From Peteryoungia aggregata LMG 23059 (GTDB taxonomy: Bacteria; Pseudomonadota; Alphaproteobacteria; Rhizobiales; Rhizobiaceae): DNA of 64,000 nucleotides. The notes under the pieces are model-generated. The model ran no database searches. It was not told the origin of the DNA and saw only the letters and a program-made list of their open reading frames with translations. Shown one piece after another: positions 32,997 to 42,749 of this stretch (the stretch's first letter is position 1; each line of letters opens with the position of its first letter). A program made the position numbers and the translations under genes. Where the stretch lies: contig NZ_JAUSUW010000005.1 in assembly GCF_030814435.1 (NCBI RefSeq), forward strand, positions 248,001-312,000, read 5' to 3'.

Positions 32997-34148
32997 TTAG
33001 CGCTTGTGGCCGGTGTCGAGGTGCCGCTCCATGAAGGCGGAGTAGCGCGACATGCCGAAGCAGAAGATCCAGAATACGAAGCCTGCGAAGATCAGACCCG
33101 TGAGCGGTGTCACAGGGGTTGCCCAGCTGGCATCGGTGAAGTTGAGGCGGACGATGCCGAGGAGGTCGAACATGCCGATGATCGACACGAGCGAGGTATC
33201 CTTGAACAGGCCGATGAAGGTGTTGACGATGCCCGGGATGACCAGCTTGATCGCCTGCGGCAGGATGATCAGGCGGGTCTTCTGCCAGTAGGACAGGCCG
33301 AGCGAATCCGCACCTTCATACTGACCCTTCGGGATCGCCTGCAGGCCGCCGCGCACCACTTCCGCCATGTAGGCTGAGGCAAAGAGCGACACGCCGACCA
33401 GGGCGCGCAGGAAGTTGTCGATCGTCCAGCCTGTCGGCATGAACAACGGCAACATCACATTGGCCATGAACAGGACCGTGATCAAAGGTACGCCGCGCAC
33501 CACTTCGATGAAGACGACGCAGATCATCTTGATGACCGGCATGTCCGACCGGCGCCCGAGCGCCAGCAGGATGCCGAGAGGCAGCGACACCGCGATCCCG
33601 ACGAAAGACAGGATCAGCGTGACCATCAGGCCGCCCCAGAGCGGGGTTTCGACTTCCGAGAGGCCAAAGCCGCCATGCAGCAGGAAGAAGGCAACGATCG
33701 GGAAGACGATGAACAGCAGGACTGCATTCAGCCCCTTGCGCGGTGCCTTCGGGATGAGCATCGGCACAAGAAGTGCCACGAACATCACGCCGACAAGAAT
33801 GACGCGCCAGCGCTCCTCGAGCGGATAGCGCCCAAAGATGAACTGCGAGAATCGGCTTTCGACGAATGCCCAGCAGGCACCCTTCCAGCCATCCGGCTGA
33901 ACGCCGCCCTGGGCAATCGTTGCACAGACCGCACGGTCGGCACCGAACCAGGCGGCGTCGAGAAACAGGAAGTTCAGCGCACCTGGCAGGATAAGCGCCA
34001 GAACCCCAAGGCCGATGAGCGTCAGGACCACGTCTTTCGGCGTGGCCAGCAGGTTCTTGCGGATCCAGCCTCCGATGCTTCCATCGGAGGTCGGGGCGGG
34101 GAGGGGTGCCAGCATGTCCTGGCGCACATAGGAAAGTTCTTTTGCCAT
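32997..34148 (-). CDS. aapM: General L-amino acid ABC transporter permease AapM
   Basis: A 383-residue inner-membrane permease with multiple hydrophobic segments and the EAA-type loop [23 protein letters not shown] in the C-terminal third. The long N-terminal region before the permease core is typical of AapM. ATG 34148 has GGAG 8 bases upstream. It starts 2 bases after the aapQ stop. Confidence 0.94.
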   Translation of the reverse strand: MAKELSYVRQDMLAPLPAPTSDGSIGGWIRKNLLATPKDVVLTLIGLGVLALILPGALNFLFLDAAWFGADRAVCATIAQGGVQPDGWKGACWAFVESRFSQFIFGRYPLEERWRVILVGVMFVALLVPMLIPKAPRKGLNAVLLFIVFPIVAFFLLHGGFGLSEVETPLWGGLMVTLILSFVGIAVSLPLGILLALGRRSDMPVIKMICVVFIEVVRGVPLITVLFMANVMLPLFMPTGWTIDNFLRALVGVSLFASAYMAEVVRGGLQAIPKGQYEGADSLGLSYWQKTRLIILPQAIKLVIPGIVNTFIGLFKDTSLVSIIGMFDLLGIVRLNFTDASWATPVTPLTGLIFAGFVFWIFCFGMSRYSAFMERHLDTGHKR

Positions 34149-34150
34149 GA

Positions 34151-35344
34151 TCAACGCTCCACCAGGGCCATTCTGGCATTGAACCAGTTCATGAAGAGCG
34201 AGGTCACAATGCTGATGGAGAGATAGACGACGAGCCAGATCGAGACGATCTCGATGGCCTGGCCAGTCTGGTTCAACGTCGTCCCACCAGTCGAAACCAG
34301 TTCGGGGAAGCCGACGGCCACACCGAGCGACGAGTTCTTCGTCAGGTTGAGATACTGGCTTGTCAGCGGCGGGATGATGATGCGCATCGCCTGTGGCACG
34401 ATCACGAGACGCGTCGTGGTCGAGGGCTGCAGGCCAAGGGCGGATGCCGCCTCGGTCTGCCCCTTCGATACGCCCTTGATGCCGGCGCGGATGATTTCCG
34501 CGATGAAGGCGGCGGTGTAGAAGGAGAGCGCGAGGTAGAGTGCCACGAACTCAGGCGCGATGACTGCACCACCCGACATGTTGAAGCGGCTGGCGACCGG
34601 GTAGTCGAAGGTAAGCGGCGAACCGGCGGCGAGGAATCCGATCAGCGGCAGGCCGACGATCAGTCCAAGGCCAACCCATCCAGTCGGGAAGATCTGGCCG
34701 GTGCGCATCTGACGGGCCTTGGCCCAGCGTGCAACGACGATGGTCGCGACAATGCCGATCAGGAGCGCAATCGGGATGATCCCCGCGCCATCCCCCCAGA
34801 TCGGCTTGGGGAAGGCCAGACCACGGTTGTTGAGGAAGGTCGAGAAGGGCAGTTCGAGGGAATCGCGCGGCTGTGGCAGCGTCGATAGCACGCCAGAATA
34901 CCAGAAGAAGATGACGAGCAGCGGCGGCAGGTTGCGGAAAGCTTCCACATAGACCGTGCAAAGCTTGGCAATGAGCCAATTTCTCGACAATCGACCAATG
35001 CCGATCAGGAAGCCGATGATCGTTGCGGTGATGATGCCCGTTACGGCCACGAGGATCGTGTTCAGCAGTCCGACGAGAATGGCGCGGCCATAGGTCGAAT
35101 CCGCCGTATAGGCGATCAGGCTCTGGCCGATGTCGAAGCCGGCGCGGCCATTCAGGAAGTCGTAGCCCGTCGCAGTGTTGCTCCGGGCGAGGTTTTCGAT
35201 GGTGTTGTTCGCGATGGTCCAGACGATAAACGTCATGATGGCGATCGTAGCGACCTGAAAGAAGATCGATCTTGCTTTCGGATCGTAGATCAGCGAGCCC
35301 ACGCTCTGCCCACCGGCAGGTATACTGGTGGCGTGATCTGTCAT
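34151..35344 (-). CDS. aapQ: General L-amino acid ABC transporter permease AapQ
   Basis: A 397-residue inner-membrane permease pairing with AapM. It has an extended N-terminal region including [26 protein letters not shown], and the HisM-type loop [24 protein letters not shown] near residue 300. It follows aapJ after a 167-base gap containing a stem-loop. Confidence 0.94.
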   Translation of the reverse strand: MTDHATSIPAGGQSVGSLIYDPKARSIFFQVATIAIMTFIVWTIANNTIENLARSNTATGYDFLNGRAGFDIGQSLIAYTADSTYGRAILVGLLNTILVAVTGIITATIIGFLIGIGRLSRNWLIAKLCTVYVEAFRNLPPLLVIFFWYSGVLSTLPQPRDSLELPFSTFLNNRGLAFPKPIWGDGAGIIPIALLIGIVATIVVARWAKARQMRTGQIFPTGWVGLGLIVGLPLIGFLAAGSPLTFDYPVASRFNMSGGAVIAPEFVALYLALSFYTAAFIAEIIRAGIKGVSKGQTEAASALGLQPSTTTRLVIVPQAMRIIIPPLTSQYLNLTKNSSLGVAVGFPELVSTGGTTLNQTGQAIEIVSIWLVVYLSISIVTSLFMNWFNARMALVER

Positions 35345-35471
35345 GCTGTGCCAAATCCCCGGGGCTTCTTTGAGCCCTTAACTGTTCTTGTTTTTGAAAA
35401 CAGCCGGCATTCTTTGATTGCGCTGCTGACCGCAGCGTCCGTGCCGGTCTGAACCCGTCGTCCCGATAAGC

Positions 35472-35495
35472 GCGAGGCGGCTTTCGCCGCCTCGC
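35472..35495 (-). terminator. Stem-loop between aapJ and aapQ
   Basis: A 10-bp perfect stem (GCGAGGCGGC/GCCGCCTCGC) with a 4-base loop, 16 bases past the aapJ stop and with no T-run. Such hairpins after binding-protein genes protect the upstream mRNA or cause partial termination, giving more AapJ than permease. Confidence 0.6.
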
Positions 35496-35511
35496 AAACG
35501 TCAGCCGGATC

Positions 35512-36540
35512 TTAGCGGATCGGCGGTGCGTACTGCAGGCCGCCCTTCGACCACAGGGCATTTACGCCGCGCTCGATCTTGAGCGGGGTGTTGACGCCGA
35601 TGTTGCGCTCGAAGATTTCGCCGTAGTTACCGACGCCCTTGATGATGTTGTAGGCCCAGTCGTTGCTGACGCCGAGATCGGTACCGATCTTGGTGTCGGC
35701 TTCAGCGCCGAGGAAGCGCTTGATATCAGGGTTGGTCGTGGTCGACTTGATTTCGTCGACGTTTGCCTGGGTGATGCCGAACTCTTCAGCGGTCACGAGC
35801 GCGTAGTGCGTCCACGATACTATGTCGAACCACTGATCGTCACCCTGGCGAACGGCCGGGCCAAGCGGCTCCTTGGAGATGATTTCCGGCAGAATGACGT
35901 GCTCGTCCGGGTTGGTGAGCGTCAGACGCAGCGAATACAGGCCCGACTGGTCGGTCGTGTAAACGTCGCAACGGCCAGCCTGGTAGGCAGCGTTGACTTC
36001 TTCCAGCTTTTCGAAAACGACCGGCTTGTACTCAAGGTTGTTGGCCTTGAAGTAGTCGGCAAGGTTGAGTTCGGTCGTGGTGCCGGACTGCACGCAGACA
36101 GCAGCGCCCGAGAGTTCGAGAGCCGACTTGACGTTGAGCGCCTTGGTGACCATGAAGCCCTGGCCGTCATAGTAGTTGACGGTGCGGAAGTTGAAGCCGA
36201 GCGCGGTGTCGCGGCTGATGGTCCAGGTGGTGTTACGGGCAAGCATGTCGACTTCGCCGGACTGCAGCGCGGTGAAGCGGCTCTGTGCGGTGGTCGGTGT
36301 GTACTTGACCTTCGTGGCATCGCCGAAAACGGCGGCCGCGACAGCCTTGCAGTAGTCGACGTCGAAACCGGTCCAGTTGCCGGCTGCGTCCGGCGATGCA
36401 AAGCCGGCGAGACCCGTGTTCACGCCGCACTGGACGAAACCCTTGGCCTTCACGTCATCGAGCGTTGCAGCGGATGCGGCAGATGCGCCAAAACCCAGGA
36501 CCGCAGCGCCGATGGCGGCTGACAGGAACTTGTTGTTCAT
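35512..36540 (-). CDS. aapJ: General L-amino acid-binding periplasmic protein AapJ
   Basis: A 342-residue periplasmic binding protein. The signal peptide is residues 1-23, cleaved after ASAASA. ATLDDVKAKGFVQCGVNTGLAGFASPDAAGNWTGFDVDYCKAVAAAVFGD is typical of AapJ/BztA (given here only to mark the domain start: TLDDVKAKG, GFDVDYCKA). Start at 36540 with GGGAA upstream. First gene of aapJQMP, divergent from the cystathionine beta-lyase gene. Confidence 0.94.
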   Translation of the reverse strand: MNNKFLSAAIGAAVLGFGASAASAATLDDVKAKGFVQCGVNTGLAGFASPDAAGNWTGFDVDYCKAVAAAVFGDATKVKYTPTTAQSRFTALQSGEVDMLARNTTWTISRDTALGFNFRTVNYYDGQGFMVTKALNVKSALELSGAAVCVQSGTTTELNLADYFKANNLEYKPVVFEKLEEVNAAYQAGRCDVYTTDQSGLYSLRLTLTNPDEHVILPEIISKEPLGPAVRQGDDQWFDIVSWTHYALVTAEEFGITQANVDEIKSTTTNPDIKRFLGAEADTKIGTDLGVSNDWAYNIIKGVGNYGEIFERNIGVNTPLKIERGVNALWSKGGLQYAPPIR

Positions 36541-36697
36541 TTTTCCCAACCTTTTTTCTCTTGTTGTATGCCAGCGACGGCTTGCTGCTGAAACCACCAG
36601 CGCACGTCGGCTCACGGCCTCCCGGTGCGAGCCTTCATATCTCAGTCGCAAATGCTGGCAGGGTCAAGTCTTTATGCCGCAGATTGGCCACAAAAGC

Positions 36698-36716
36698 GCG
36701 ATTTTGCCAAAATCGC
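36698..36716. promoter_or_regulatory. Inverted repeat, putative operator
   Basis: GCGATTTT-GCC-AAAATCGC: 8-bp perfect arms with a 3-base centre, 158 bases upstream of aapJ. Confidence 0.5.
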
Positions 36717-36726
36717 ACTCCAAATA

Positions 36727-36749
36727 GGCAAAAATGTGTGGTTTTTGCC
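36727..36749. promoter_or_regulatory. Inverted repeat, putative operator
   Basis: GGCAAAAA-N7-TTTTTGCC: 8-bp perfect arms, starting 10 bases after the previous dyad. The core motif (TTTTGCC) also occurs within the first repeat, so both may bind the same regulator. Confidence 0.5.
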
Positions 36750-36895
36750 CTAAAGTGATGAAAATGACGCCTTTTCGACAGTCCCCGCCGCTCCAAGCTG
36801 CAAGACATGCGCCCGCGATCACAATATTGTGCAGCTTGACCCGTGCGATCCCAGCGGCGAAAAACAGCGGACCCGAGCGTTAGGAATCTGAATTC

Positions 36896-38086
36896 ATGAG
36901 CAAATCGAAAGACTGGCTGGCAAGCGCTGGCTCCTCCACGAAGCTGTGCCATGTCGGTTATGAACCCACCGACTACCACGGGTTCGTCAACCCGCCGGTG
37001 GTGCATGCCTCGACGGTGCTGTTTCCCAATGCGCGGGCCATGGAAACGCGGTCGCAGCCCTATACCTATGGCACGCGCGGTACCCCGACGACTGATGCCC
37101 TCTGCCGCGCAATCGATGCGCTCGAAGGCTCGGCCGGCACGATCCTCGTCCCGTCGGGGCTCGCCGCGATCACTGTGCCGTTCCTGGCCTTCCTCTCGGC
37201 CGGGGATCATGCCCTGATCGTCGATTCGGTGTATTCGCCGTGCCGGCATTTCTGCGACACGATGCTCACCCGTCTCGGGGTCGAGGTAGAAAATTACGAC
37301 CCTGAGATCGGCGCAGATATCGAGCGGCTGATCCGGCCCAACACCAAATTGGTGCATACCGAGGCGCCCGGCTCCAACACCATGGAAATGCAGGATATCC
37401 GAGCGATTTCCGACGCGGCACACAAACACGATTGCGTTGTGACCATAGACAACACCTGGGCCACGCCGCTCTATTTCAAGGCGCTCGACTTCGGTGCCGA
37501 CGTGACCATTCACGCCGCGACCAAATATCCCTCGGGCCATTCGGATATTCTGATGGGCACGGTCTCGGCGAACGCAAAGCACTGGCCGACGCTGAGCGAG
37601 GCCAACATCACGCTTGGCATTTGCGGCGCCCCCGATGACAGCTACCAGATCCTGCGCGGCCTGCGCACCATGGGGCTGCGGCTCGAGCACCATTACAAGA
37701 GCGCGCTCTCCGTTGCCCGCTGGCTCGAAGCCCGCGATGACGTGGCGCGTGTGTTGCATCCGGCCCTGGAGAGCTTCCCGGGTCACGCGCTTTGGAAGCG
37801 CGACTTCAAGGGCGCGAGTGGCGTCTTCTCCTTCGTCCTGCCGGCTCCGTCCCGGGAAAAGATCAAGCCGAAGGCGCATGCCTTCCTCGATGCGCTGCAG
37901 CTCTTCGGGCTTGGCTGGTCCTGGGGTGGCTATGAGAGCCTGGCGGTGCACGTCAATCTGGATGACCGAAAGATCCGCAAGGGCCCAACCGATGGCGCGG
38001 TGATCCGTCTGCAGATCGGTCTTGAGAATGTCGAGGACATCACCGCTGACCTCGAACGCGGCTTTGCCGCAGCGGCTGCCGTCTGA
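36896..38086 (+). CDS. metC: Cystathionine beta-lyase (PLP enzyme)
   Basis: A 396-residue Cys/Met-metabolism PLP enzyme that cleaves cystathionine to homocysteine, pyruvate and ammonia. YTYGTRGTPTTDAL (about 58-71) binds PLP phosphate, VTIDNTWATP carries the pyridine-ring Asp, and ATKYPSGHSDI contains the PLP lysine. The length fits. Related gamma-lyases share the fold, so the exact substrate is inferred. Confidence 0.9.
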   Translation: MSKSKDWLASAGSSTKLCHVGYEPTDYHGFVNPPVVHASTVLFPNARAMETRSQPYTYGTRGTPTTDALCRAIDALEGSAGTILVPSGLAAITVPFLAFLSAGDHALIVDSVYSPCRHFCDTMLTRLGVEVENYDPEIGADIERLIRPNTKLVHTEAPGSNTMEMQDIRAISDAAHKHDCVVTIDNTWATPLYFKALDFGADVTIHAATKYPSGHSDILMGTVSANAKHWPTLSEANITLGICGAPDDSYQILRGLRTMGLRLEHHYKSALSVARWLEARDDVARVLHPALESFPGHALWKRDFKGASGVFSFVLPAPSREKIKPKAHAFLDALQLFGLGWSWGGYESLAVHVNLDDRKIRKGPTDGAVIRLQIGLENVEDITADLERGFAAAAAV

Positions 38087-38102
38087 TTGACGGTTTTCGC
38101 CC

Positions 38103-39266
38103 TCAGTCGCCGATCCGATGGCCGTAGAGCCAGTCCAGGTCGGCGGCCAGTCGTTCGGGTGGTCGCAGCGACAGCACGATATCACGCCCGATGCGGAAAG
38201 GACCGCGGGCGTGATAGGCAAAACGGTTGAAGTCGCCGCGCGCCTTTACCCGTTCCGCCCGCGCCTTGCGCTCGATCGAGAACGCTTCGAGTGCGGAGGG
38301 CAGGGGCGCGCGGGCGACGTGGGCTGCGAGCGAGAAGGCATCTTCAATCGCCATGGCGGCGCCCTGGGCTGAGAAGGGCATCATCGCATGCGCCGCGTCG
38401 CCGATCAGAACCGTGTCTCGTCCATTGTGCCAGTTGCCTTGCGAGGCTTGGTAAAGTGGCCAGAAAGTGGGCCTGTCGGCACCCGACAGAATTGTCCGGA
38501 TGTCGCGATGCCAGCCGGAAAACTGTTCCAGCAACATGGCGCGCCGAGCCGCGTCGGCGTCGATTGCCCAGCTTTCATCGCTCTTCGTGCCAGCCGCAAT
38601 TGCAACGAGATTGAAGCCGTCGATCTCCCGCAGTGGATAACTGACCAGATGTGCCTTGGCCCCCAGATAGGCCGTCACACCGGCGCGCGACAGGAATGCA
38701 GGCGCGGCGGCCTGGTCGATGGTGAAGCGCCACGCAATATTGCCCGAGAAGCTGACGGACGGACTGCCGGCAATCGAATCGCGGGCCACTGACCACGCGC
38801 CGTCTGCGCCGATCACCAGATCGGCTTTCCTGTCGGTGATCGCGCCAATGGAATCTGGCCCGATGCCCTGCACGCGGTGGCCCAGATGCAGGCGGCAGAG
38901 TGGTTGGTTCAGCACGGCGCGCAGCAGCCCCTGCTGCAGCGTCGAACGATGCAGGACGCCGTAGGGATGACCCCAGCGCTTTCTGGCGAAATCACCAGCC
39001 GGCACTGAGGCAAGAGGTCGGAGGTCCGTGCCGGACACCAGACTGATCGCCTCCGGCTCGAACCAGTGGCGCTCTAGTTCGGGCAATACGCCGAGTTGGT
39101 CGAGCACCCGCGTGGCATTCGGTGAAAGCTGCAGGCCCGCACCGACTTCGCCGAGTTGCGGTGCCTGCTCGATGATGTCGCTGGAGATGCCCTTGGCGGC
39201 GAGCGAAAGGGCAGATGTCAGACCCGCCACCCCGGCTCCGACGATGGCGGCGTGCTTGATGGACAT
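38103..39266 (-). CDS. FAD-dependent monooxygenase (salicylate hydroxylase-like)
   Basis: A 387-residue flavoprotein hydroxylase. The dinucleotide motif is AAIVGAGVAGLTSALSLA at the N-terminus, the DG motif VIGADGAWSVARDSI near 155, and the GD motif VLIGDAAHAMMPFSAQGA near 290. The three together mark class A flavin monooxygenases. The substrate cannot be told. It converges with the lyase gene, 16 bases apart. Confidence 0.88.
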   Translation of the reverse strand: MSIKHAAIVGAGVAGLTSALSLAAKGISSDIIEQAPQLGEVGAGLQLSPNATRVLDQLGVLPELERHWFEPEAISLVSGTDLRPLASVPAGDFARKRWGHPYGVLHRSTLQQGLLRAVLNQPLCRLHLGHRVQGIGPDSIGAITDRKADLVIGADGAWSVARDSIAGSPSVSFSGNIAWRFTIDQAAAPAFLSRAGVTAYLGAKAHLVSYPLREIDGFNLVAIAAGTKSDESWAIDADAARRAMLLEQFSGWHRDIRTILSGADRPTFWPLYQASQGNWHNGRDTVLIGDAAHAMMPFSAQGAAMAIEDAFSLAAHVARAPLPSALEAFSIERKARAERVKARGDFNRFAYHARGPFRIGRDIVLSLRPPERLAADLDWLYGHRIGD

Positions 39267-39293
39267 GGATTTATGTCGATCGTGACGCTGCGG

Positions 39294-39539
39294 TCACGCC
39301 GCCTTGATATGAAAGACGCAGCCCGGCGGGTTTGTCTGTTCAGCCTTCAGGCTTGGATTGTAGCGATAAAGTGTCGAGCAATAGGAACAGACCTTTTCGT
39401 TGTCGTGTCCCATGTCGATGAAGATGTGCGGATGGTCGTACGGCACGGAAGCGCCGGTGCACATGAATTCCTTCACGCCGACTTCGATCACGCGGTGACC
39501 GCCGTCGTTCTGGAAATGGGGAATGGTGTGACCGGCCAT
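39294..39539 (-). CDS. Zinc-finger protein, NDUFS6 homologue
   Basis: Start at 39539 with CGGAG 6 bases upstream; 81 residues. Cys27, His36, Cys51 and Cys54 (KEFMCTGAS, YDHPHIFIDMG, EKVCSYCSTLYRY) match the zf-CHCC zinc site of NDUFS6, a complex I assembly subunit found in mitochondria and alphaproteobacteria. It follows the monooxygenase gene on the same strand. With the NDUFS4 homologue at 23986, it supports a mitochondrial-like complex I. Confidence 0.88.
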   Translation of the reverse strand: MAGHTIPHFQNDGGHRVIEVGVKEFMCTGASVPYDHPHIFIDMGHDNEKVCSYCSTLYRYNPSLKAEQTNPPGCVFHIKAA

Positions 39540-39706
39540 GTCTTGCTCCGAGAATGCTGATAGAATTTGCGCGGACATTAGCGCCGTCCTCTGCAAAAGG
39601 GTAGAGCCGCAGACCGGCAAAAGTCACAGAAAATCGGCCTGCGGCAATTGATGTCGGGGCGGTGATGGCTATGGTTGCCGGCCCAGGGGCTCACTAGGAC
39701 CTATTC

Positions 39707-40492
39707 ATGAATCTCGATGCACCGCCGTTTTCCAGCTTCCGCAATGACGGGCTTGATCTTGCCTATTTCGACGATGGCGATCCGACCGGTGATCCGATCC
39801 TGCTGATTCATGGTTTTGCCTCTTCGGCGAATGTGAACTGGGTCTATCCAGGCTGGTTGCGCACGCTGGGCGACGCCGGCTATCGCGTGATCGGCATCGA
39901 CAATCGCGGCCACGGTGCGAGCGCCAAGCCGCACGACCCGGAAGCCTATCATCCGTCCTCTATGGCGGGAGATGCGGCAGCGCTGCTCACCCATCTTGGT
40001 ATCGCAGATGCCCATGTCATGGGCTATTCCATGGGCGCCCGCATATCCGCATTTCTGGCCGTCGAGCACCCGGACCGCGTTCGCTCGCTGGTTTTCGGCG
40101 GGCTCGGAATCGGCATGTGTGACGGTGTCGGCGACTGGGATCCGATCGCCGACGCATTGCTGGCGCCGTCATTGGATGACGTGACCCATGAGCGCGGTCG
40201 CATGTTCCGCGCCTTTGCCGACCAGACGAAGTCAGACCGGTTGGCGCTTGCGGCCTGCATCCGGACCTCGCGCGACCTCGTAAGCCGTCACGACATCGGC
40301 AAGGTTGAGATTCCGACATTGATCGGGGTTGGAACGAAAGACGACATCGCGGGTTCGCCGCATGAACTTGCAGCGCTGATGCCGCGCGCGCTCGCCCTCG
40401 ACATCCCGAACCGCGACCACATGCTCGCGGTCGGTGACCGGGTGTTCAAGAAGGCGGTATTGGATTTCCACGACACGATCGCGGACGGCTGA
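39707..40492 (+). CDS. Alpha/beta hydrolase
   Basis: A 261-residue alpha/beta hydrolase. Oxyanion motif LLIHGFASS (about 32-40), nucleophile elbow GYSMG (Ser near 107), acidic residue in GTKDDIAG, and the catalytic His in PNRDHMLAV. The substrate is unknown. It converges with the enoyl-CoA hydratase-like gene, 3 bases apart. Confidence 0.9.
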   Translation: MNLDAPPFSSFRNDGLDLAYFDDGDPTGDPILLIHGFASSANVNWVYPGWLRTLGDAGYRVIGIDNRGHGASAKPHDPEAYHPSSMAGDAAALLTHLGIADAHVMGYSMGARISAFLAVEHPDRVRSLVFGGLGIGMCDGVGDWDPIADALLAPSLDDVTHERGRMFRAFADQTKSDRLALAACIRTSRDLVSRHDIGKVEIPTLIGVGTKDDIAGSPHELAALMPRALALDIPNRDHMLAVGDRVFKKAVLDFHDTIADG

Positions 40493-40495
40493 GCT

Positions 40496-41299
40496 TCAGC
40501 GCCCTGTGAAGACCGGTTGCCGCCGCTCGGCAAAGGCTGCGCGACCTTCGCTATAGTCGGCGCTCTCGAAGGTCGAGCCGCCGATGATCTCGGCTTCACG
40601 CAAGAGGTCGTCCTCGCCGAGTTCGACTGCCCGCAGGGCGAGCTTTGAGGCGCGCAGCGACAGGGGCGCATTGGCGGCAATCGTTTCGGCGAGGATGTCT
40701 GCCTGACCTTCGAGCTCGTTTGGGCCTGTAATTTCCGAGAGGAAGCCGGCCGCGAGCAGTTCGGGCGCCCTTAGCGGTGCCCCGGTGAACAGCGCCCGGC
40801 GGGCCATCTGGCTGCCGAGCCCCCGCACGAAATCCTGCACGGCATCGGCGGGATAGGCGAGGCCGAGCTTGGCGGCGGGTACGGCGAACACCGCATCTGC
40901 GGAGGCAAGCCTCAGGTCTGCAGCCGCAGCCAGGCCGAAGCCGCCGCCATAGCAGACGCCCCGAATGGCCGCGATCACAGGCACGGGCGCCTCGCGGATG
41001 GCTGAGAAGGCGCGACTGTTCGAGGCCTCGTAGACCCGGGCGGTTGCAGTGTCCTTGCGTAATTCGGTAAATTCCGAAATATCTGCGCCGGCGCTGAAAT
41101 CTCGATCGCCTGCACCGATCAGCACGATCACGCGGACCTCGGCTGTTGCGTGCAGCCATTGAACGGCTTCTGGTATGGCGCGCCACATGGCCGCGCTGAT
41201 GGCGTTCTTCCGCTGTGGATTGTCGATCACCAGGAGACCCTTCGCGCCATCGGCGAAAGCCTTGATAAAGCCATTGGCAAGGGTGTTCGACTGTTTCAT
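40496..41299 (-). CDS. Enoyl-CoA hydratase/isomerase family protein
   Basis: A 267-residue crotonase-fold protein. LLVIDNPQRKNAISAAMW near residue 27, GAGDRDFSAGADISEF (the oxyanion-hole segment) near 62, and AAIRGVCYGGGFGLAAAADLRLAS near 106. Start at ATG 41299. Acts on a CoA thioester; the specific substrate is not evident. It diverges from cysE. Confidence 0.9.
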   Translation of the reverse strand: MKQSNTLANGFIKAFADGAKGLLVIDNPQRKNAISAAMWRAIPEAVQWLHATAEVRVIVLIGAGDRDFSAGADISEFTELRKDTATARVYEASNSRAFSAIREAPVPVIAAIRGVCYGGGFGLAAAADLRLASADAVFAVPAAKLGLAYPADAVQDFVRGLGSQMARRALFTGAPLRAPELLAAGFLSEITGPNELEGQADILAETIAANAPLSLRASKLALRAVELGEDDLLREAEIIGGSTFESADYSEGRAAFAERRQPVFTGR

Positions 41300-41371
41300 G
41301 CGGTGCCCCATTTGAGTTCGCTCTGTCTTCGACTATATAATGCCATTCCAAGACGAACGAGGAGACCGGCA

Positions 41372-42196
41372 ATGGTCGCACACAACGACGTCCTCAAGAC
41401 CGAGACTGTCAAGTCCATGGACCCGATCTGGGGCAGCCTGCGGCACGAAGCCCGCTTGGCCGCCGATCGCGATCCGATGCTGGCGGCCTTCTTCCACTCG
41501 ACGGTGCTCAGCCACCGCTCGCTGGAGGATTGTGTCATCTACCGGATCTGCGAACGTCTTGACCATTCGGATGTTCCGGCAATCGTGCTGCGCCAGGCTT
41601 TCGAGGCGATGATGGCGGATTGGCCCGAATGGGCGGGTATTCTTCGCGTCGACATTCAGGCCGTTTACGACCGTGACCCGGCCTGCACGCGTTTCATTGA
41701 GCCGGTGCTCTATTTCAAGGGCTTCCACGCCATCCAGACCCACCGTCTGGCGCACTGGCTCTGGAACAATGGCCGCCGCGACTTTGCGCTCTATCTTCAG
41801 AGCCGGTCGTCGAACATGTTCCAGACAGACATCAATCCGGCCGCACGCATCGGCAAGGGGATCTTCCTCGATCACGCCACGGGGCTCGTCGTCGGCGAAA
41901 CCGCGCGTATCGGCGATAACGTATCGATCCTGCACGGCGTCACCCTCGGCGGCACAGGTAAGGAAGGTGCCGACCGTCACCCGAAGATCGGCGACGGTGT
42001 TCTGATCGGGGCAGGGGCCAAGGTGCTCGGCAATATCGAGGTCGGCAGCTGCTCGCGCATTGCAGCAGGTTCCGTCGTATTGAAGCCCGTGCCACGCTGC
42101 ACGACGGTGGCCGGCGTTCCGGCCCGGGTGGTTGGTGAGGCCGGTTGTGCCGAACCGAGCCGCTCAATGGACCAGATGATCGCGTCTGACGATTAG
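41372..42196 (+). CDS. cysE: Serine O-acetyltransferase CysE
   Basis: CysE acetylates L-serine with acetyl-CoA in the first step of cysteine synthesis. The frame is open further upstream, but ATG 41372 has AGGAGA 8 bases upstream and starts as family members do; 274 residues. The N-terminal helical domain is residues 1-150 and the left-handed hexapeptide-repeat domain follows (IGKGIFLDHATGLVVGETA, ILHGVTLGGTGKEGADRHP, IGDGVLIGAGAKVLGN). The catalytic His is in LDHATG. Complete. Confidence 0.95.
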   Translation: MVAHNDVLKTETVKSMDPIWGSLRHEARLAADRDPMLAAFFHSTVLSHRSLEDCVIYRICERLDHSDVPAIVLRQAFEAMMADWPEWAGILRVDIQAVYDRDPACTRFIEPVLYFKGFHAIQTHRLAHWLWNNGRRDFALYLQSRSSNMFQTDINPAARIGKGIFLDHATGLVVGETARIGDNVSILHGVTLGGTGKEGADRHPKIGDGVLIGAGAKVLGNIEVGSCSRIAAGSVVLKPVPRCTTVAGVPARVVGEAGCAEPSRSMDQMIASDD

Positions 42197-42339
42197 TCCG
42201 GTTGGTTCGCAACATCGGGTGGCGGTAGTGCCCAGCTTGTCTGGGCAAACTTCCCTTTGCGTCTTTACATCGGCGGAAAGGCCGTGCGACAAGCGCGCAA
42301 CTCGAAACACTCCCCGAAACCAGTCCATGGAGACACAGT

Positions 42340-42543
42340 GTGAAGCCGGAAGAACTGAAGAAGCTCGACGCCTATTTCAAGCGCACTTTCAACCCGTCGA
42401 TGAGCGTGAAGGCTCGTCCACGCAAGGACGACTCCGCTGAAGTCTATGTGGGTGACGAGTTTCTCGGCGTCGTCTTCAAGGACGAGGAGGACGGCGATCT
42501 CTCCTACAATTTCTCGATGGCGATCCTCGACGTCGATCTCTGA
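42340..42543 (+). CDS. DUF3126 family protein
   Basis: A 67-residue protein starting at GTG 42340 with GGAG upstream. Conserved alphaproteobacterial family (MKPEELKKLDAYFKRTFN, EVYVGDEFLGVVFKDEEDGDLSYNF). Function unknown; small, acidic and cytoplasmic. It lies 143 bases after cysE and ends before a terminator. Confidence 0.85.
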   Translation: MKPEELKKLDAYFKRTFNPSMSVKARPRKDDSAEVYVGDEFLGVVFKDEEDGDLSYNFSMAILDVDL

Positions 42544-42603
42544 GATGAACGATTGAGCCGCCTGTCGAGAGCAAGTCGATCGGCGGTAATGATCAAGAAG
42601 AAA

Positions 42604-42633
42604 GGGCTGCGTCTTCGGGACGCGGCCCTTTTT
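42604..42633 (+). terminator. Rho-independent terminator after the DUF3126 gene
   Basis: A 10-bp stem (GGGCTGCGTC/GACGCGGCCC, one G-U pair) with a 5-base loop followed by five Ts. Confidence 0.88.
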
Positions 42634-42660
42634 CGTTGTCGTCGCTACAATTGACAATTG

Positions 42661-42675
42661 TTGTGCGCTGCACAA
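42661..42675. promoter_or_regulatory. Dyad upstream of the phasin gene, putative operator
   Basis: TTGTGC-GCT-GCACAA, 6-bp arms. A second TTGTGCAA half lies at 42692-42699. TGC-rich dyads upstream of phasin genes are the type of site bound by PHA-responsive repressors (PhaR/PhaF), but binding here is inference. Confidence 0.4.
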
Positions 42676-42749
42676 ATTCGCTTGACCAATTTTGTGCAAC
42701 TGCTATTTTCTGGATCTCTGATATGTCACCCAGAAGGAGGAGTGCTCGC

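Larger units (their letters stand above)
36541..36895. promoter_or_regulatory. Divergent promoter region aapJ / cystathionine beta-lyase
   Basis: 355 bases without a gene. Two perfect inverted repeats lie near the middle (36698-36716 and 36727-36749) in an AT-rich stretch, between the start sites of the two divergent genes. No riboswitch is apparent. Confidence 0.6.

Noticed and set aside
36541..36895. SAM-type riboswitch upstream of the cystathionine beta-lyase gene
   Set aside because: No conserved riboswitch core was recognised; only the two simple dyads are present.
36635..38221. 528-codon reverse-strand frame opposite the cystathionine beta-lyase gene
   Set aside because: Antisense shadow; it also covers the divergent promoter region.
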